From positions 1 through 64,000 of IMG/VR virus record IMGVR_UViG_3300045256_000829: DNA of 64,000 bases. One strand, 5' to 3'. This DNA comes from a virus. Of this stretch, positions 1 through 8,434 are shown one piece after another. Position 1 is the stretch's first letter, and the number at the start of each line of letters is the position of its first letter. The position numbers and the translations under genes were made by a program. Under the pieces are notes generated by a model. The model was not told the origin of the DNA, searched no databases, and worked only from the letters and a program-made list of their open reading frames with translations.

Positions 1-261
1 CTAAATCTTGAACAGGAGCGGAGGCCAAAACGAAGCGTCCGGATCGTAATCATTATCAATCAAGCCGTTGAGGATGTCTCGAAGCTTGCGCAATTCCCTT
101 TGGCTGAATTCGCTTTCAAGCCTCTCTTCAAACTCGCCCTGCGCTATCGGATAGTCTTCACTAAAGAACTTGAACAAGCCTGGATAGTCTTCTGGCGGTT
201 CCATTGCTGCTAAGAACTTTAACAGATCGGCAATCGATAATGACTCTGCTTTTTCACACAT
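1..261 (-). CDS. hypothetical small acidic protein
   Basis: An 86-residue protein of unknown function; no family recognised. It is acidic, largely helical in appearance (SIADLLKFL, RLESEFSQRELRKLRDIL) and ends in a hydrophobic PPLLFKI. The ATG has a Shine-Dalgarno-like AAGGTGA about eight bases upstream. It is the last visible gene of a leftward run of five tightly packed small genes that starts at 1680. The stop codon is complete at base 1. Confidence 0.7.
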   Translation of the reverse strand: MCEKAESLSIADLLKFLAAMEPPEDYPGLFKFFSEDYPIAQGEFEERLESEFSQRELRKLRDILNGLIDNDYDPDASFWPPLLFKI

Positions 262-274
262 AATTCGTCACCTT

Positions 275-502
275 CTATCGAGAGCGCGCCCAATCAATCA
301 CGCAACTGAAATGAGTATATTCAAGCGGTGATTGAACACCCTCCGGCTTCTTACAGAACTTGCGTTCAAATCCGATCGGATCGCCGCAGAGCGCGCAACG
401 TGAATCGGCAATCCGATGAATCCGATTGCAATCTACGTGTTCGCATTCGAAGGCGCAGGGGCTTCGGTGTGTTCCTGGCTGGGCGATTTCCGAGAATGTC
501 AT
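275..502 (-). CDS. small Cys/His-rich putative zinc-binding protein
   Basis: A 75-residue protein. The sequence shows two metal-ligand clusters: C-x3-CEHVDC, then CALCGDPIGFERKFC, and a late H-x2-C. The start MTFSEIAQ is chosen because it sits one base after the upstream gene's stop; a longer frame upstream has no codon-like character. The spacing (GxHRSPCxxxCEHxxC, then CxLC-x3-IGF, then THFSC) matches the first 70 residues of the protein at 27763-28191, so the two look like paralogues. Role unknown; a protein- or nucleic-acid-binding zinc ribbon is a guess from the cysteines. Confidence 0.65.
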   Translation of the reverse strand: MTFSEIAQPGTHRSPCAFECEHVDCNRIHRIADSRCALCGDPIGFERKFCKKPEGVQSPLEYTHFSCVIDWARSR

Positions 503-503
503 A

Positions 504-728
504 TCAGCGTTTCGGTCCGACTTCGAAGATGTCAACATCGCGATAACTGGGCGTTTCAGCCTCAGCGTAATAAATCGGCGTGCCGAACTCCCCGCGAAGT
601 TCATCGCGGCGGAAAGCCGATTCGTAAGCGATGATCGCGCCTTTCTGTTCCTCTACAATTACGCGCGCGGTTCGCGCTCCGTCCTCAATCGTATCGCCAA
701 GCTTCAAATAAATAACCGCCAGTTTCAT
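504..728 (-). CDS. hypothetical protein
   Basis: A 74-residue protein, MKLAVIYLKLGDTIEDG at its start, with a beta-strand-rich look and the ending DIFEVGPKR. No family recognised. The chosen ATG overlaps the upstream gene's TGA (728/725), which is the usual coupling in this operon. The much longer possible start upstream runs through that zinc-motif gene and is rejected. Confidence 0.65.
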   Translation of the reverse strand: MKLAVIYLKLGDTIEDGARTARVIVEEQKGAIIAYESAFRRDELRGEFGTPIYYAEAETPSYRDVDIFEVGPKR

Positions 729-937
729 TTCACCCTCACTTGCCCTGCCCCGCCGCACGTCCAGCACGCTTCGCGCTCGTCGGGGTCGTATTTCGATCGG
801 CCGGTTCCACCGCAATCAAGACAGTCGGTATATTGAATGACCGGACGCCTGCGCCTTCGTTTCGGTATAAGAGAAGGCTTGCCGGATTTAGCAAGCCTTC
901 TCTGCCGCTGCGTTTTGCTTGAAGAATTCTCGCGCAT
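725..937 (-). CDS. DnaJ-type zinc-ribbon mini-protein
   Basis: A 70-residue protein with a basic N-terminal half (RQRRLAKSGK, PKRRRRRP) and a C-terminal CLDCGGTGRSKYD...CWTCGGAGQV. CxxCGGTG followed by CxxCGGAG is the repeat of the DnaJ cysteine-rich zinc domain, here as a single pair without a J domain. Such mini-proteins are common in phages and of unknown role; nucleic-acid or protein binding is plausible. The start overlaps the upstream stop as TAATG. Confidence 0.7.
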   Translation of the reverse strand: MRENSSSKTQRQRRLAKSGKPSLIPKRRRRRPVIQYTDCLDCGGTGRSKYDPDEREACWTCGGAGQVRVK

Positions 938-1680
938 TACTCCACCGTCGTTTCTCGCAAACAAAGATGGATGCGGCAGCCCAATACATCGCCGTAAAGA
1001 TCGGTAGAACCTTCGCGCGTGTAACCCGACTCCTCAATAAAGATCGCGGCGTGTTCTTTCGTTTCCCACCCCTGGCAATTGGAAAAGTCGCCAGCGCTAG
1101 CGGTTTTGATAATCGGTTCGCCTTTATCGTCAACGCTAACGCCGAACCATCGCATATACGTGACGGGTTCGTCTTTGATCAGTTCGAGCGCATCGTCCAA
1201 ACGAGCGCGTAAACCCACAAAACCCATCACCGAACAAAAGACGTAAGTGATGGCAATTTGGGTTCTGTGCTGGCTGATCGCGTTTTCAAGCCAGTCAGTT
1301 GATCGGCTCATTCGCAATTGTTGAGCGCGAGTCCAATCCTCGCGCTTGCCGATTTCCTTTTTGAGCGAGTTGATTCTTGCGAGTAACGTCGAGTTTTTAT
1401 AGCTGTCAGACTGCGTAATGCTCCAAATCGGATGAATGAGTTGCCATAGCGCCTCCTTCTCAATCGCCCTTGACCCAATCGAGGCGAGAGTCGTCGCCGC
1501 GCCGTATTCCTTGGTCTGGACTGAGAGATTCTCTCTCGACTCCCAATACTCTTTTTGGATCTTTTCGAACTGACTGATGATTGTTTGGATCGCTTCTTCC
1601 GCGCGTTGGCGAGGCGTGAGAGCAATGGCGGCCGCGGCTGTCGCGGCGCCTGCGGTTTTCTTATTCGTCGTCTTCTTCAT
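937..1680 (-). CDS. hypothetical protein, first gene of leftmost operon
   Basis: A 247-residue protein; not recognised. It starts MKKTTNKKTAGAATAAAAIAL (alanine-rich), then has helical, charged stretches (AEEAIQTIISQFEKIQKEYWESRENL), one hydrophobic patch (ITYVFCSVMGFVGL) and a C-terminal part with CQGWETKEHAAIF and DVLGCRIHLCL. The ATG at 1680 has an AAGGAG site upstream. The promoter region 1681-1802 carries operator-like palindromes, so this operon probably belongs to the repressor regulon. Confidence 0.7.
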   Translation of the reverse strand: MKKTTNKKTAGAATAAAAIALTPRQRAEEAIQTIISQFEKIQKEYWESRENLSVQTKEYGAATTLASIGSRAIEKEALWQLIHPIWSITQSDSYKNSTLLARINSLKKEIGKREDWTRAQQLRMSRSTDWLENAISQHRTQIAITYVFCSVMGFVGLRARLDDALELIKDEPVTYMRWFGVSVDDKGEPIIKTASAGDFSNCQGWETKEHAAIFIEESGYTREGSTDLYGDVLGCRIHLCLRETTVE

Positions 1681-1720
1681 ATCGTCAATCTCCTTCAATG
1701 AATGTAAAGTATCGTCTTGA

Positions 1721-1770
1721 CGCTTGATAGAATAAGTGAAACGCTTGATCTATGCAATATAAATCAAGCG
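1721..1770. promoter_or_regulatory. divergent promoter/operator with three partial 18-bp sites
   Basis: Three elements fit the window-wide motif C-x-CTTG-N6-CAAG-x-G: 1721-1738 (CGCTTGATAGAATAAGTG), 1742-1759 (strong left half) and 1753-1770 (strong right half, ATCAAGCG). The first two are 21 bp apart. On the minus strand a sigma70-like promoter, TTGCAT (1757-1752), 17 bp, TATTCT (1734-1729), lies under them and would drive the gene starting at 1680. The region also lies upstream of the rightward micro-ORF at 1803. Confidence 0.6.
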
Positions 1771-1802
1771 CAGACGCAAATATTTTTACAGAGGGAGACA
1801 AG

Positions 1803-1883
1803 ATGGCATTCAGCAAGATCCACAAAGAACCATTCACTCATTACGCCTCACTGTTCGGCGATGAAATCGATCCCGACGTTTAA
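1803..1883 (+). CDS. 26-codon micro-ORF
   Basis: ATG at 1803 opens a 26-residue frame (MAFSKIHKEP...GDEIDPDV) ending TAA at 1881-1883. Support: a strong Shine-Dalgarno GAGGGAG seven bases upstream and an operator-rich region immediately before. It ends just before the convergent stop at 1887. No homologue recognised. Short length makes this tentative. Confidence 0.4.
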   Translation: MAFSKIHKEPFTHYASLFGDEIDPDV

Positions 1884-1886
1884 AAT

Positions 1887-2129
1887 TCAGGCAGCAGTCG
1901 CCGGCTGATCAGGTGGAGAGGAATGCGGATCGAGGAGAGACTCGGAGGGCTTTCGGTAAACGAACAAGCCCGCGCATTTCACGCATTGCAAGGTGTGGGT
2001 TTGCTCCGCGAGCAACACAAATCCAACGTGGAAGCCGCCGCCCTCCATTTTGCCGACATAAATCCGGCAATGAGGACAATAGCCGCGCCCATTTCTCAGT
2101 CTCAGTTTGATCGGTGAGTGATCAGGCAT
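1887..2129 (-). CDS. small zinc-ribbon protein
   Basis: An 80-residue protein with CPHC at about residue 18 and CVKC at about 48, a classic two-CxxC zinc ribbon, then a disordered, proline-rich tail (DPHSSPPDQPATAA). Role unknown. It directly follows the MuF-like head gene, with its start overlapping that gene's end, so it is transcribed with the terminase-portal operon. No terminator is obvious after it. Confidence 0.65.
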   Translation of the reverse strand: MPDHSPIKLRLRNGRGYCPHCRIYVGKMEGGGFHVGFVLLAEQTHTLQCVKCAGLFVYRKPSESLLDPHSSPPDQPATAA

Positions 2130-2772
2130 TAGCGCTCGCTCCCGCTTGAGCCGGGGCCGTAGTTGAGTATTCGATGTGGCAACGGCATCTTGTGCCGCAA
2201 TTACGATCCCCTACAGGTACAAGCGTCCCAAAGGCAACCGTCCCGCGTCCTGTCTCTTCGAGGCAACCCTGACAATGCTGCGCGCCAGGTTCGAGAATAT
2301 TCGTCTCGAATTTCGCCGTCGCGTCACGGCCGATGCGGCGTCTGAGCGCCTGCTGATAGGTTGAATAAATCGAAGCGCCATAGGACTTCGCGCGCGACAC
2401 GAAGGCGTCTGTCAGTTCGGCGTCAGCCGGGCGATTATCGATTTCAGACGCGAAGCCGTTGAAATAGGTCAACTCGCGTCTGACCGTTCCCCCGACAAAT
2501 CCCCAATCGGATGCGGCCATGTTCCCCTTACCACCCGCCGCAATCATCGCGACGGCGCGGTGACCGTTTTTTATTTCCTCGATCGAGCGTAACGCCCATT
2601 CGGCGTCATTGATTTTCTTTTCGCGCAAGTCATTGGCGATGGCTTCAAGGTTCGATGCCATACTCTTCGAGACATCGTCAATCCAGCCGCTAACGCGCGA
2701 TTGCGGTACGGCGTGGCCGTTCGATTTATAACGGTAGAGTCCCGTTTTTTTCGAGAAGACGAACTCAGGCAT
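2122..2772 (-). CDS. MuF-like head morphogenesis / minor capsid protein
   Basis: A 216-residue protein downstream of the portal gene, the usual place of the Mu gpF / SPP1 gp7 head-morphogenesis family. The C-terminal third has the family's cysteine-histidine signature: HCQGCLEE, then GDRNCGTRCRCHIEY, preceded by a helical RSIEEIKNG/FASEID region. These proteins ride into the procapsid with the portal. It is shorter than typical MuF proteins, so it may be only the core domain. Assignment rests on position plus the cysteine motif, not on an alignment. Confidence 0.65.
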   Translation of the reverse strand: MPEFVFSKKTGLYRYKSNGHAVPQSRVSGWIDDVSKSMASNLEAIANDLREKKINDAEWALRSIEEIKNGHRAVAMIAAGGKGNMAASDWGFVGGTVRRELTYFNGFASEIDNRPADAELTDAFVSRAKSYGASIYSTYQQALRRRIGRDATAKFETNILEPGAQHCQGCLEETGRGTVAFGTLVPVGDRNCGTRCRCHIEYSTTAPAQAGASANA

Positions 2773-3052
2773 TCGGTTTCTGTGAGGTTACTGGATCGCA
2801 CATCGCATAATCAGCTTTTTCGGGGAAGCTGTGATAGATCGCCCGCCCTGTCGGCGTCATTTGGACCAGACGACCTTCAGGAAGGAGAGGCCAGGGTGAT
2901 AAGACAAGCGACACGCCGCAACGCCTGCATTGTTGCTTGCCGCCTTCTTCTTTCGGCCCCGCCTCGTGAATGATTTTCACGGCTTGAGCGGCTTCGATCC
3001 CGGTCAGAGTCGGAACGACGGATTTATCTTGCTGGTCGATTTCTGATGGCAT
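2765..3052 (-). CDS. small zinc-ribbon-like protein between portal and MuF-like genes
   Basis: A 95-residue protein with QQCRRCGVSLVL near residue 42 and a single later Cys (YAMCDP). One CxxC pair is visible; a second pair is incomplete. Its start lies three bases after the portal stop and its end overlaps the next gene by 8 bp, so it is translationally coupled with portal and head gene. Function unknown. Confidence 0.65.
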   Translation of the reverse strand: MPSEIDQQDKSVVPTLTGIEAAQAVKIIHEAGPKEEGGKQQCRRCGVSLVLSPWPLLPEGRLVQMTPTGRAIYHSFPEKADYAMCDPVTSQKPNA

Positions 3053-3054
3053 AA

Positions 3055-4707
3055 CTACTCTACAGTTTCAGCCTCGATCAACTCTTTCGCTGGTTCGGGG
3101 CTGTTTGTTTTCCAATAGGCTTCAGCGTTCCGTACTTCGTCGGATGGCGGCTCACCTATCGGGAGTGTAAGAAGCGCGGCAAGAGTGACGGCGTTGCGCG
3201 TGTACGCGTTCAGCATTGCGCGATTCGCGCCCGGTTCAGGTTGAACCGTGAGAGGATTTGCGACTCCACCCTGACCGCTTTCAAGCTGCGCCATAAGGGG
3301 TTTTGGCTCGACGGCTTTGTGACCCGTGACTTCCTTCGACGCTTCATCCTGAGAAATCCAGCCAGCGTTGTATTTGGCTCGCGCATTATCGATTCGTAGC
3401 TTCTCGGTTTGAGCGTCGCGCAGTTCTTCGGAGGCGCGCAAAACCTTAAAGCGAAATTCAACGACAGCTTGCAAGCCAGCCGCCTGAAGCGCCGTCGAAA
3501 AGATCGATTCGAAAAGACTCTGTACACTCTTCTGAATTGATTTAATTGCGGCCGTGTAAATCTCCCATTGTCGGTTGGCGTTCGCCTCACTGGTCGAATC
3601 AACAAGGGCCAACATAAGAGGCATCGTTTTCAAGGCGCGGACCATCATCCGCTCCAAAATGGCGATGATTTTATCGATCGCTCCGAGCGACGATGAATCC
3701 ACCGCCCCAACCGGCTTGTTAACTTTGACCACGTCCGTGTGAATATAAGCGTCATCAGGCTTCAGCGGGCCATAGGCGTCCTTCACTTCTTGAATCGTCT
3801 GTTCGACGATCGCCTTCAACCTGTCGGGATCTTCTGCCACCTCGTCGCCAAAAGCGGCCAAAAGCTTTTCAAGAACAATTTCGAGGTCAAGGCGCGGATA
3901 ACCCTGTTGAGCGACAACGCGCTTCAAATCGCTCAGCAAGCCTATCAGGAACAGGGATGGGAAAAGGGCTGGATGAACGAGTGATCGCCCATACGGCTTA
4001 CCCGGTAGCGCATCAATCGGGACGTATTGAATAGTCGGGAAATCCGACAGGACAACGAACTCGCCTTGCTGATACTGGCCAAATTTCCACACAACGCCTC
4101 GTATCGGATCTGCAAATTGCCGCCAGGCCAGGGTGGCAGGGTCAGGCGTAACAAGGTCCACTGTTTGCCCATCGGGACCCAGAACAAGTTCGGCCAGGAA
4201 TCCGCCGCGGAGGAATCCTCCCAATATCACCTTATTGAAGACTACGTTAGGATCGCCGTTCCAATCACGCAAAACCTTCAACAGGTTGTTCAGGTATTCG
4301 GAAGCTTCGGAATCCTCTTCCCTCTCGGTCGTATCAGCCTTCGCTTGATCGGTTGATGCCGTTAGCGCATAGGCGTGAAGCGTCCATTCGGGATTGACCA
4401 TCCGAATGAAATCAAACACGCCACGCGAGATTTCCGGCGACACGTCAATCAGCAATTCAACGAGAGAGTCAATCGGAAGCGCGTCTAAATTACTGGCGTC
4501 AAGATCGAAGTCGCGCCAGACCTTAGCGCCGCCTAAGGGGCGAATCGTCTGCAACGAATTTCGAAACAGACTGCTATACGCGTCGTCAGCCGAATGCCGG
4601 CCAATCGCCGCCACGGGAACGCGAGACGACGCTCCCGCCTCGCGCTTCGTAGGCGCCTCCTTAGTCGCAGATGCCTTGCGACTGATAGACCAACCGAAAA
4701 TATTCAT
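3055..4707 (-). CDS. phage portal protein (DUF935/Mu gp29-like size and order)
   Basis: A 550-residue protein that should form the dodecameric DNA-entry ring at one capsid vertex. Evidence: position directly downstream of TerL and upstream of the MuF-like protein, size in the portal range, and typical portal phrases such as SPEISRGVFDFIRMVNPEW early, LVTPDPATLAWRQF in the clip/wing region, a long helix region (AIDKIIAILERMMVRALKTMP) and a C-terminal helix (EELRDAQTEKLRIDNARAKYNAGWIS). The tail is proline-rich and probably disordered. ATG preceded by AAGGATTG. I cannot separate the Mu gp29 from the HK97 portal subfamily with certainty. Confidence 0.85.
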   Translation of the reverse strand: MNIFGWSISRKASATKEAPTKREAGASSRVPVAAIGRHSADDAYSSLFRNSLQTIRPLGGAKVWRDFDLDASNLDALPIDSLVELLIDVSPEISRGVFDFIRMVNPEWTLHAYALTASTDQAKADTTEREEDSEASEYLNNLLKVLRDWNGDPNVVFNKVILGGFLRGGFLAELVLGPDGQTVDLVTPDPATLAWRQFADPIRGVVWKFGQYQQGEFVVLSDFPTIQYVPIDALPGKPYGRSLVHPALFPSLFLIGLLSDLKRVVAQQGYPRLDLEIVLEKLLAAFGDEVAEDPDRLKAIVEQTIQEVKDAYGPLKPDDAYIHTDVVKVNKPVGAVDSSSLGAIDKIIAILERMMVRALKTMPLMLALVDSTSEANANRQWEIYTAAIKSIQKSVQSLFESIFSTALQAAGLQAVVEFRFKVLRASEELRDAQTEKLRIDNARAKYNAGWISQDEASKEVTGHKAVEPKPLMAQLESGQGGVANPLTVQPEPGANRAMLNAYTRNAVTLAALLTLPIGEPPSDEVRNAEAYWKTNSPEPAKELIEAETVE

Positions 4708-4715
4708 GGCAATCC

Positions 4716-5015
4716 TTACGCGCCGCTGGTTTGTGTTCTGGCCTTACGCTTGATTTGCACGGGTGTCACTGGGGCATCGTCGAGAGATTGATTCCTATTC
4801 GGTGTGCAACGTTGAGAATTCGTAGGAAGAGTGCCACCCAGTTCGAGGAAGCTGAGCGGGTTTACGCACACCTCGACTTCAGTCGAAAACGCCGATTCGG
4901 CTGCTTTTTTTGGAGAGTCTCCGAGGGGGACGTGGTGGATCAATTCTCCACAGCGCGCGCAATTTTGATCCCCCGTCTTCAGGTCAAACTGACCGGGAAG
5001 GTGAAATACGATCAT
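4716..5015 (-). CDS. hypothetical CxxC protein between TerL and portal
   Basis: A 99-residue protein starting MIVFHLPGQFDLKTGDQ. It contains CARCGELIHHVPLGD and a later CVNP, so a zinc ribbon is possible. The tail is basic (KRKARTQ). The start is the first ATG after the TerL stop at 5051; an upstream extension would run inside TerL. Function unknown. Confidence 0.6.
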   Translation of the reverse strand: MIVFHLPGQFDLKTGDQNCARCGELIHHVPLGDSPKKAAESAFSTEVEVCVNPLSFLELGGTLPTNSQRCTPNRNQSLDDAPVTPVQIKRKARTQTSGA

Positions 5016-5050
5016 ACTGTCTCCGGATTGTAAGGATTGCGCCGCAGCCC

Positions 5051-6910
5051 TTATTTTATGCCCTTTGGCGTCCAGCCGCCAGTGCTGCCCTGCCCTAAAA
5101 CGCCAACCGAACCGCGCGGCATCGATTCGAGCGCGATATGGCAATAAACCGAAGCGTGATAGAGATGATCCGGCGCTGTATGCTCCCAACTGGCCCGCTC
5201 CTGACCGTGATCATCTTTCGTGATAACGCGAATGGGCGAACACATCATTGCGACGAACTCGGGGTCATTCGCGATTTCAGGCGAGCAAACAACGTCCTCG
5301 CCTTCGATCGCTGCATATACGGCGTCCATCGCCATCGTGCGGTTAACTTGAACGACGTCCGAATCCGCCGCCGCGCTCTTGATGTCGGCCCGCGCCCTGA
5401 ACCGCTTGCGCTCGATCGCGGTTTGCTTCTTTCGTTCCTCGCTCGATCCCAGCGCGAACAACTTGCCGGACAGCGCCGCAACGCCTTCGGGATAGTAGGC
5501 ACGCCTGACGCGCCCTTTGAATTTCTCTGCCCATTCTTTGGCCTTGTGCAATTCAGGGTGAGCATCGACGACGCAAGAGCGAACCTTGTATCGATCCATC
5601 AGCGCCGACAATTCTGCCCATCTATCAACCGCGCCAACCGCCCGGATATAGCGCCTGCCGTCTTCGCCCGTTGAATCGATTCGATAATGCAGCTTTGCGC
5701 CAACGTCGATGCCCATTGTCGTGCGGGTCCACTTCATTAACGCGAAAGCTCTTTCATCGTAATCGACGGCAAGCTTCTGAAGCATCGCCGCCGTAATGCG
5801 CGAGTCGGCCGGCGCATAAGCGATTCCCAAATCGGAGCGATAGAACTCGGTTTTGATCGTGGGATCGTGAGAGACGGCGAGTTCCGCCAACTCTTCGAGC
5901 TTAACCGAGGGGAAGGCGAGCGCCGGGATTTGATACCCGTGCCATTTCGTCGCCTCAGGGTTCGTAACTCTCCATCGGCCAGGTCCGAATCGGTCGATTT
6001 CCCCTTTGCAGTGAGGGCAAAAAACGGCCCACGCTGCGCCGGAAAGCCGAAGGAGTGTCCAATGCTTCCATTCTTGGTAATCGGCCCCACTGGCGCGAAC
6101 GTCCCGAAAATAATCAAGCTCTGTGAACGTTCCGCACTTCCCGCACTCAACCTCCCATACCCGCTGATCGCTCTGTTTATATAAAGCGTCAATTCCCATC
6201 CCTGGCAAAGTTGGAGTCGAAATGCACAGCTGCCGCTTGATCAAACTTTGGCGCAGTCGCTTGCGGGCAAGCTCAACGGCCGCGGGGTCCATTCGGTCGA
6301 ACTCGTCCAGGATCAAAACGTCTGCCGGGAACGAAAGCAGCGCTTCAACAGACCACGCGCCGCGAAGGTACAGATAGGAATCCTGAATCTGTTTGAACTT
6401 CACGTCGTCGAAATCCGAATCAGCGAACAGCGCGGAAAAGTATTCCGATTCGCGCTTGAGGCCTGTGAATCGCTCTTTCGAGAAGTCGGACAGGGCTTCT
6501 TTTGTCGGGAAGCAGTAAGCAACGTTTAAGCCAGCCTTGGGAACGCCTGCTTGCGCCGACCATTCCTTGTAACCTTCGACCATTGCGTGAACGGCGTAAT
6601 TGACCGCGAATTCGCTAATGCCAACCTGAGCAGGCTTCTTGACGCAGATATTCCGGTGATCATCGCGATAAACCCCTTCGAGCGGTCGAAAGCGGGCAAG
6701 GGAGAATGGTTGATCGTCGATGCGTCGATATTGCAACGCCCATTCGAGGCGCGGGAATGTGATCACCGCTTTTTCCTCGTTTGCTTCATCGATCGAATCG
6801 GCCACGCCCTGCAAAATCTCACGACGGCGCGCGAGACTGCGCCGCGCCTGCGCCTTGTAATACCAGCTATATCGAGGCGCGTATTCCCAAGGTGTCTTGT
6901 AACGTCTCAC
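5051..6910 (-). CDS. terL: terminase large subunit, GpA type
   Basis: The ATP-driven DNA-packaging motor and headful/cos nuclease, 619 residues, usual for the lambda GpA family. Visible motifs: GpA-type Walker A KKPAQVGIS (residues 91-99), Walker B VLILDEFD (198-205), a zinc knuckle with CGKC (256-259) and CPHC (298-301), then the RNase-H-like nuclease with GIDVGAK (Asp402), CVVDAHP (Asp449) and DHLYHAS near the end. The start is GTG, overlapping the preceding stop as GTGA. It works with TerS (7404-8039) and docks on the portal. Confidence 0.93.
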   Translation of the reverse strand: MRRYKTPWEYAPRYSWYYKAQARRSLARRREILQGVADSIDEANEEKAVITFPRLEWALQYRRIDDQPFSLARFRPLEGVYRDDHRNICVKKPAQVGISEFAVNYAVHAMVEGYKEWSAQAGVPKAGLNVAYCFPTKEALSDFSKERFTGLKRESEYFSALFADSDFDDVKFKQIQDSYLYLRGAWSVEALLSFPADVLILDEFDRMDPAAVELARKRLRQSLIKRQLCISTPTLPGMGIDALYKQSDQRVWEVECGKCGTFTELDYFRDVRASGADYQEWKHWTLLRLSGAAWAVFCPHCKGEIDRFGPGRWRVTNPEATKWHGYQIPALAFPSVKLEELAELAVSHDPTIKTEFYRSDLGIAYAPADSRITAAMLQKLAVDYDERAFALMKWTRTTMGIDVGAKLHYRIDSTGEDGRRYIRAVGAVDRWAELSALMDRYKVRSCVVDAHPELHKAKEWAEKFKGRVRRAYYPEGVAALSGKLFALGSSEERKKQTAIERKRFRARADIKSAAADSDVVQVNRTMAMDAVYAAIEGEDVVCSPEIANDPEFVAMMCSPIRVITKDDHGQERASWEHTAPDHLYHASVYCHIALESMPRGSVGVLGQGSTGGWTPKGIK

Positions 6911-7404
6911 GCGTTGCCGTTCCGGATTGAGCGAATATCAAACGTGCGTAACAACTTTTCCCACTTTGAGGGATAGAGAGCGAGCAATGGCGCCTCGAAG
7001 AGACGCCGACGCATAATCGGCGCGGCTTCCTCTTCGGACATTCGGCGGTTCGCTTGAATGCAAAGCTCGTAACTGTGGCACGAATCCCAATGCTCCCCGC
7101 CGTCAGTTCGGCCGACGCCGACGAGAAGATCCCTGCAAGCCTGTGCGGCAAGAAGCTGTTGCATCTTGTCCCATTCCTTGTAGGGAATCGCTTCCCAATC
7201 CTGTTTGGGATTTGCGAACACTCGGCGCACGAATCCGGCGGCCGCGTGCCAGGCGAACGGTTCCTCATAGGCGTTGACCGTAAACCACGTTTGAAGGCGG
7301 ATACCGGTTGGAAGGTCAGTTTCCTCACGCCAAAGATTGTTTCCCGTGAGTTGGAAAATCGAGAAAAGCGGATTGTCGTATGCGAGCTGTTGACGCGGAG
7401 TCAT
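6907..7404 (-). CDS. hypothetical protein between TerS and TerL
   Basis: A 165-residue protein, start ATG overlapping the TerS stop (ATGA) and end overlapping the TerL start. It contains EWDKMQQLLAAQACRDLLVGVGRTDGGEHWDSCHSYELCIQAN split by short loops and a basic end. No family recognised. Its tight packing between the two terminase genes suggests a packaging-related role, but that is only an inference from position. Confidence 0.7.
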   Translation of the reverse strand: MTPRQQLAYDNPLFSIFQLTGNNLWREETDLPTGIRLQTWFTVNAYEEPFAWHAAAGFVRRVFANPKQDWEAIPYKEWDKMQQLLAAQACRDLLVGVGRTDGGEHWDSCHSYELCIQANRRMSEEEAAPIMRRRLFEAPLLALYPSKWEKLLRTFDIRSIRNGNA

Positions 7405-8039
7405 CAATTGCGCTCCCTGCTAATTGTGATCGGTGAGTCTTTGAGGATCTTGTCGAGGTCCTCACTCGAAATGTTTTCCCAATCGATTTCGTCGAGCGGG
7501 TGAGTTCCAGGGGCAAGGCCTGTCGCGAGCATTCCCATTTCGAGGGCGAGGCGTATGGTGTTTACGATCGAGTTCGCATTCCAGCGCGCCGGCTTGATGA
7601 TGATCGTTTCCCCGTTCTCTCCCTTTCTCTCTTCCTTCTCGATCGGGTACGCCAGCATTTCCTTGCCGCGCTTCATCAACTGCCGACCATAGTCGAAAAC
7701 TTCTTCGCGGAATTCCTGCCGGCGTTTCGCCCATTTCGCGGCTTCGCTCGCGGCGTTTTCGCGAATGAGCGCCTCGAAAATTTCCTCAGTTCTCTGGTCG
7801 TTATGAGCGAGGAAAGCACGGATGCGGGATTGCCATTTGTACTTAGTCGAATAGGAGTCGATTGTGGGGAGGCTGATACCAGTGCGTTTAACGACTTCCT
7901 TGTGAGTACGGTTCGGGCCGATTTCACAGTAAATCTTGAACGCCTCGTACGCCTTGACCGGCTCATTCGATTGCTGATGCCAGTCTCGCGCCTCGATGGG
8001 ATTCTGTTCTGGTTTTTTGGATTTACTTCTCTGTGCCAT
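7404..8039 (-). CDS. terS: terminase small subunit
   Basis: A 211-residue DNA-recognition subunit of the packaging terminase. The start MAQRSKSKKPEQNP was chosen because an AGGGGGCG site precedes it; a longer frame upstream runs into the terminator at 8086-8121. An N-terminal HTH reads KAYEAFKIYCEI...THKEVVKRTGISLPTIDSYSTKYKW, the typical phage TerS winged-helix opening. A long coiled region follows (EEIFEALIRENAASEAAKWAKRRQEFREEV) and an acidic end (EIDWENISSEDLDKILKD). Next gene downstream is coupled to TerL. Confidence 0.85.
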   Translation of the reverse strand: MAQRSKSKKPEQNPIEARDWHQQSNEPVKAYEAFKIYCEIGPNRTHKEVVKRTGISLPTIDSYSTKYKWQSRIRAFLAHNDQRTEEIFEALIRENAASEAAKWAKRRQEFREEVFDYGRQLMKRGKEMLAYPIEKEERKGENGETIIIKPARWNANSIVNTIRLALEMGMLATGLAPGTHPLDEIDWENISSEDLDKILKDSPITISRERN

Positions 8040-8070
8040 ATGCGCCCCCTTAATCAATGCAGCGAAACGC

Positions 8071-8121
8071 ATTATGTGTACAGTGAAAAAAAAAGGCAAC
8101 CCATGGAAACTATGGGTTGCC
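8071..8121 (-). terminator. intrinsic terminator with possible overlapping terS promoter
   Basis: Minus-strand stem GGCAACCCAT / ATGGGTTGCC (arms 8121-8112 and 8104-8095, 7-nt loop) followed by nine U (8094-8086). It separates the 8158-8424 gene from terS. The same DNA holds TTGCCT (8099-8094), 17 bp, CATAAT (8076-8071), a plausible -35/-10 for terS, so terminator and restart promoter may overlap. The terminator is clear; the promoter is tentative. Confidence 0.8.
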
Positions 8122-8157
8122 TTACTTAGTCGATTATTCCCGCTTCACCGCTCTCAT

Positions 8158-8424
8158 CTACGCGGCGCGGCTCTTTGGTTTCCTCGTCGCCTTTTTCTTT
8201 TGCGGATTCCTGCGGCCGGTATTCGGCCGCGCGCCACCACGCTTACGGACAGAAAATTCAGGACCGAGCGCCAACCGTACAATATTCTGAGGTGTCAAGG
8301 TTGAAACATACTCGCGGACCTGTTCCAATGACATGCCGGAGCGCTGAAGGGTTGACCCCGCCAGCGTGTACAGGATCACGGTTTCGGCGTCGTTAAAGTC
8401 GAGATTGTAGATTTTGAGAGCCAT
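8158..8424 (-). CDS. hypothetical basic protein
   Basis: An 88-residue protein: an N-terminal acidic/helical half (ALKIYNLDFNDAETVILYTLAGS, SLEQVREYVSTLT) and a strongly basic C-terminal tail (RKRGGARPNTGRRNPQKKK...). The GARPNTGR motif followed by a lysine/arginine run is common in small phage DNA-binding or terminase-adjacent proteins. No clear Shine-Dalgarno; a hairpin lies directly upstream (8435-8482). Function unknown. Confidence 0.65.
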   Translation of the reverse strand: MALKIYNLDFNDAETVILYTLAGSTLQRSGMSLEQVREYVSTLTPQNIVRLALGPEFSVRKRGGARPNTGRRNPQKKKATRKPKSRAA

Positions 8425-8434
8425 TGTTAGTGGT

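Noticed and set aside
5138-5674. 178-codon plus-strand open frame opposite terL
   Set aside because: Arg-rich shadow of the terminase gene; no motif and no initiation signals.
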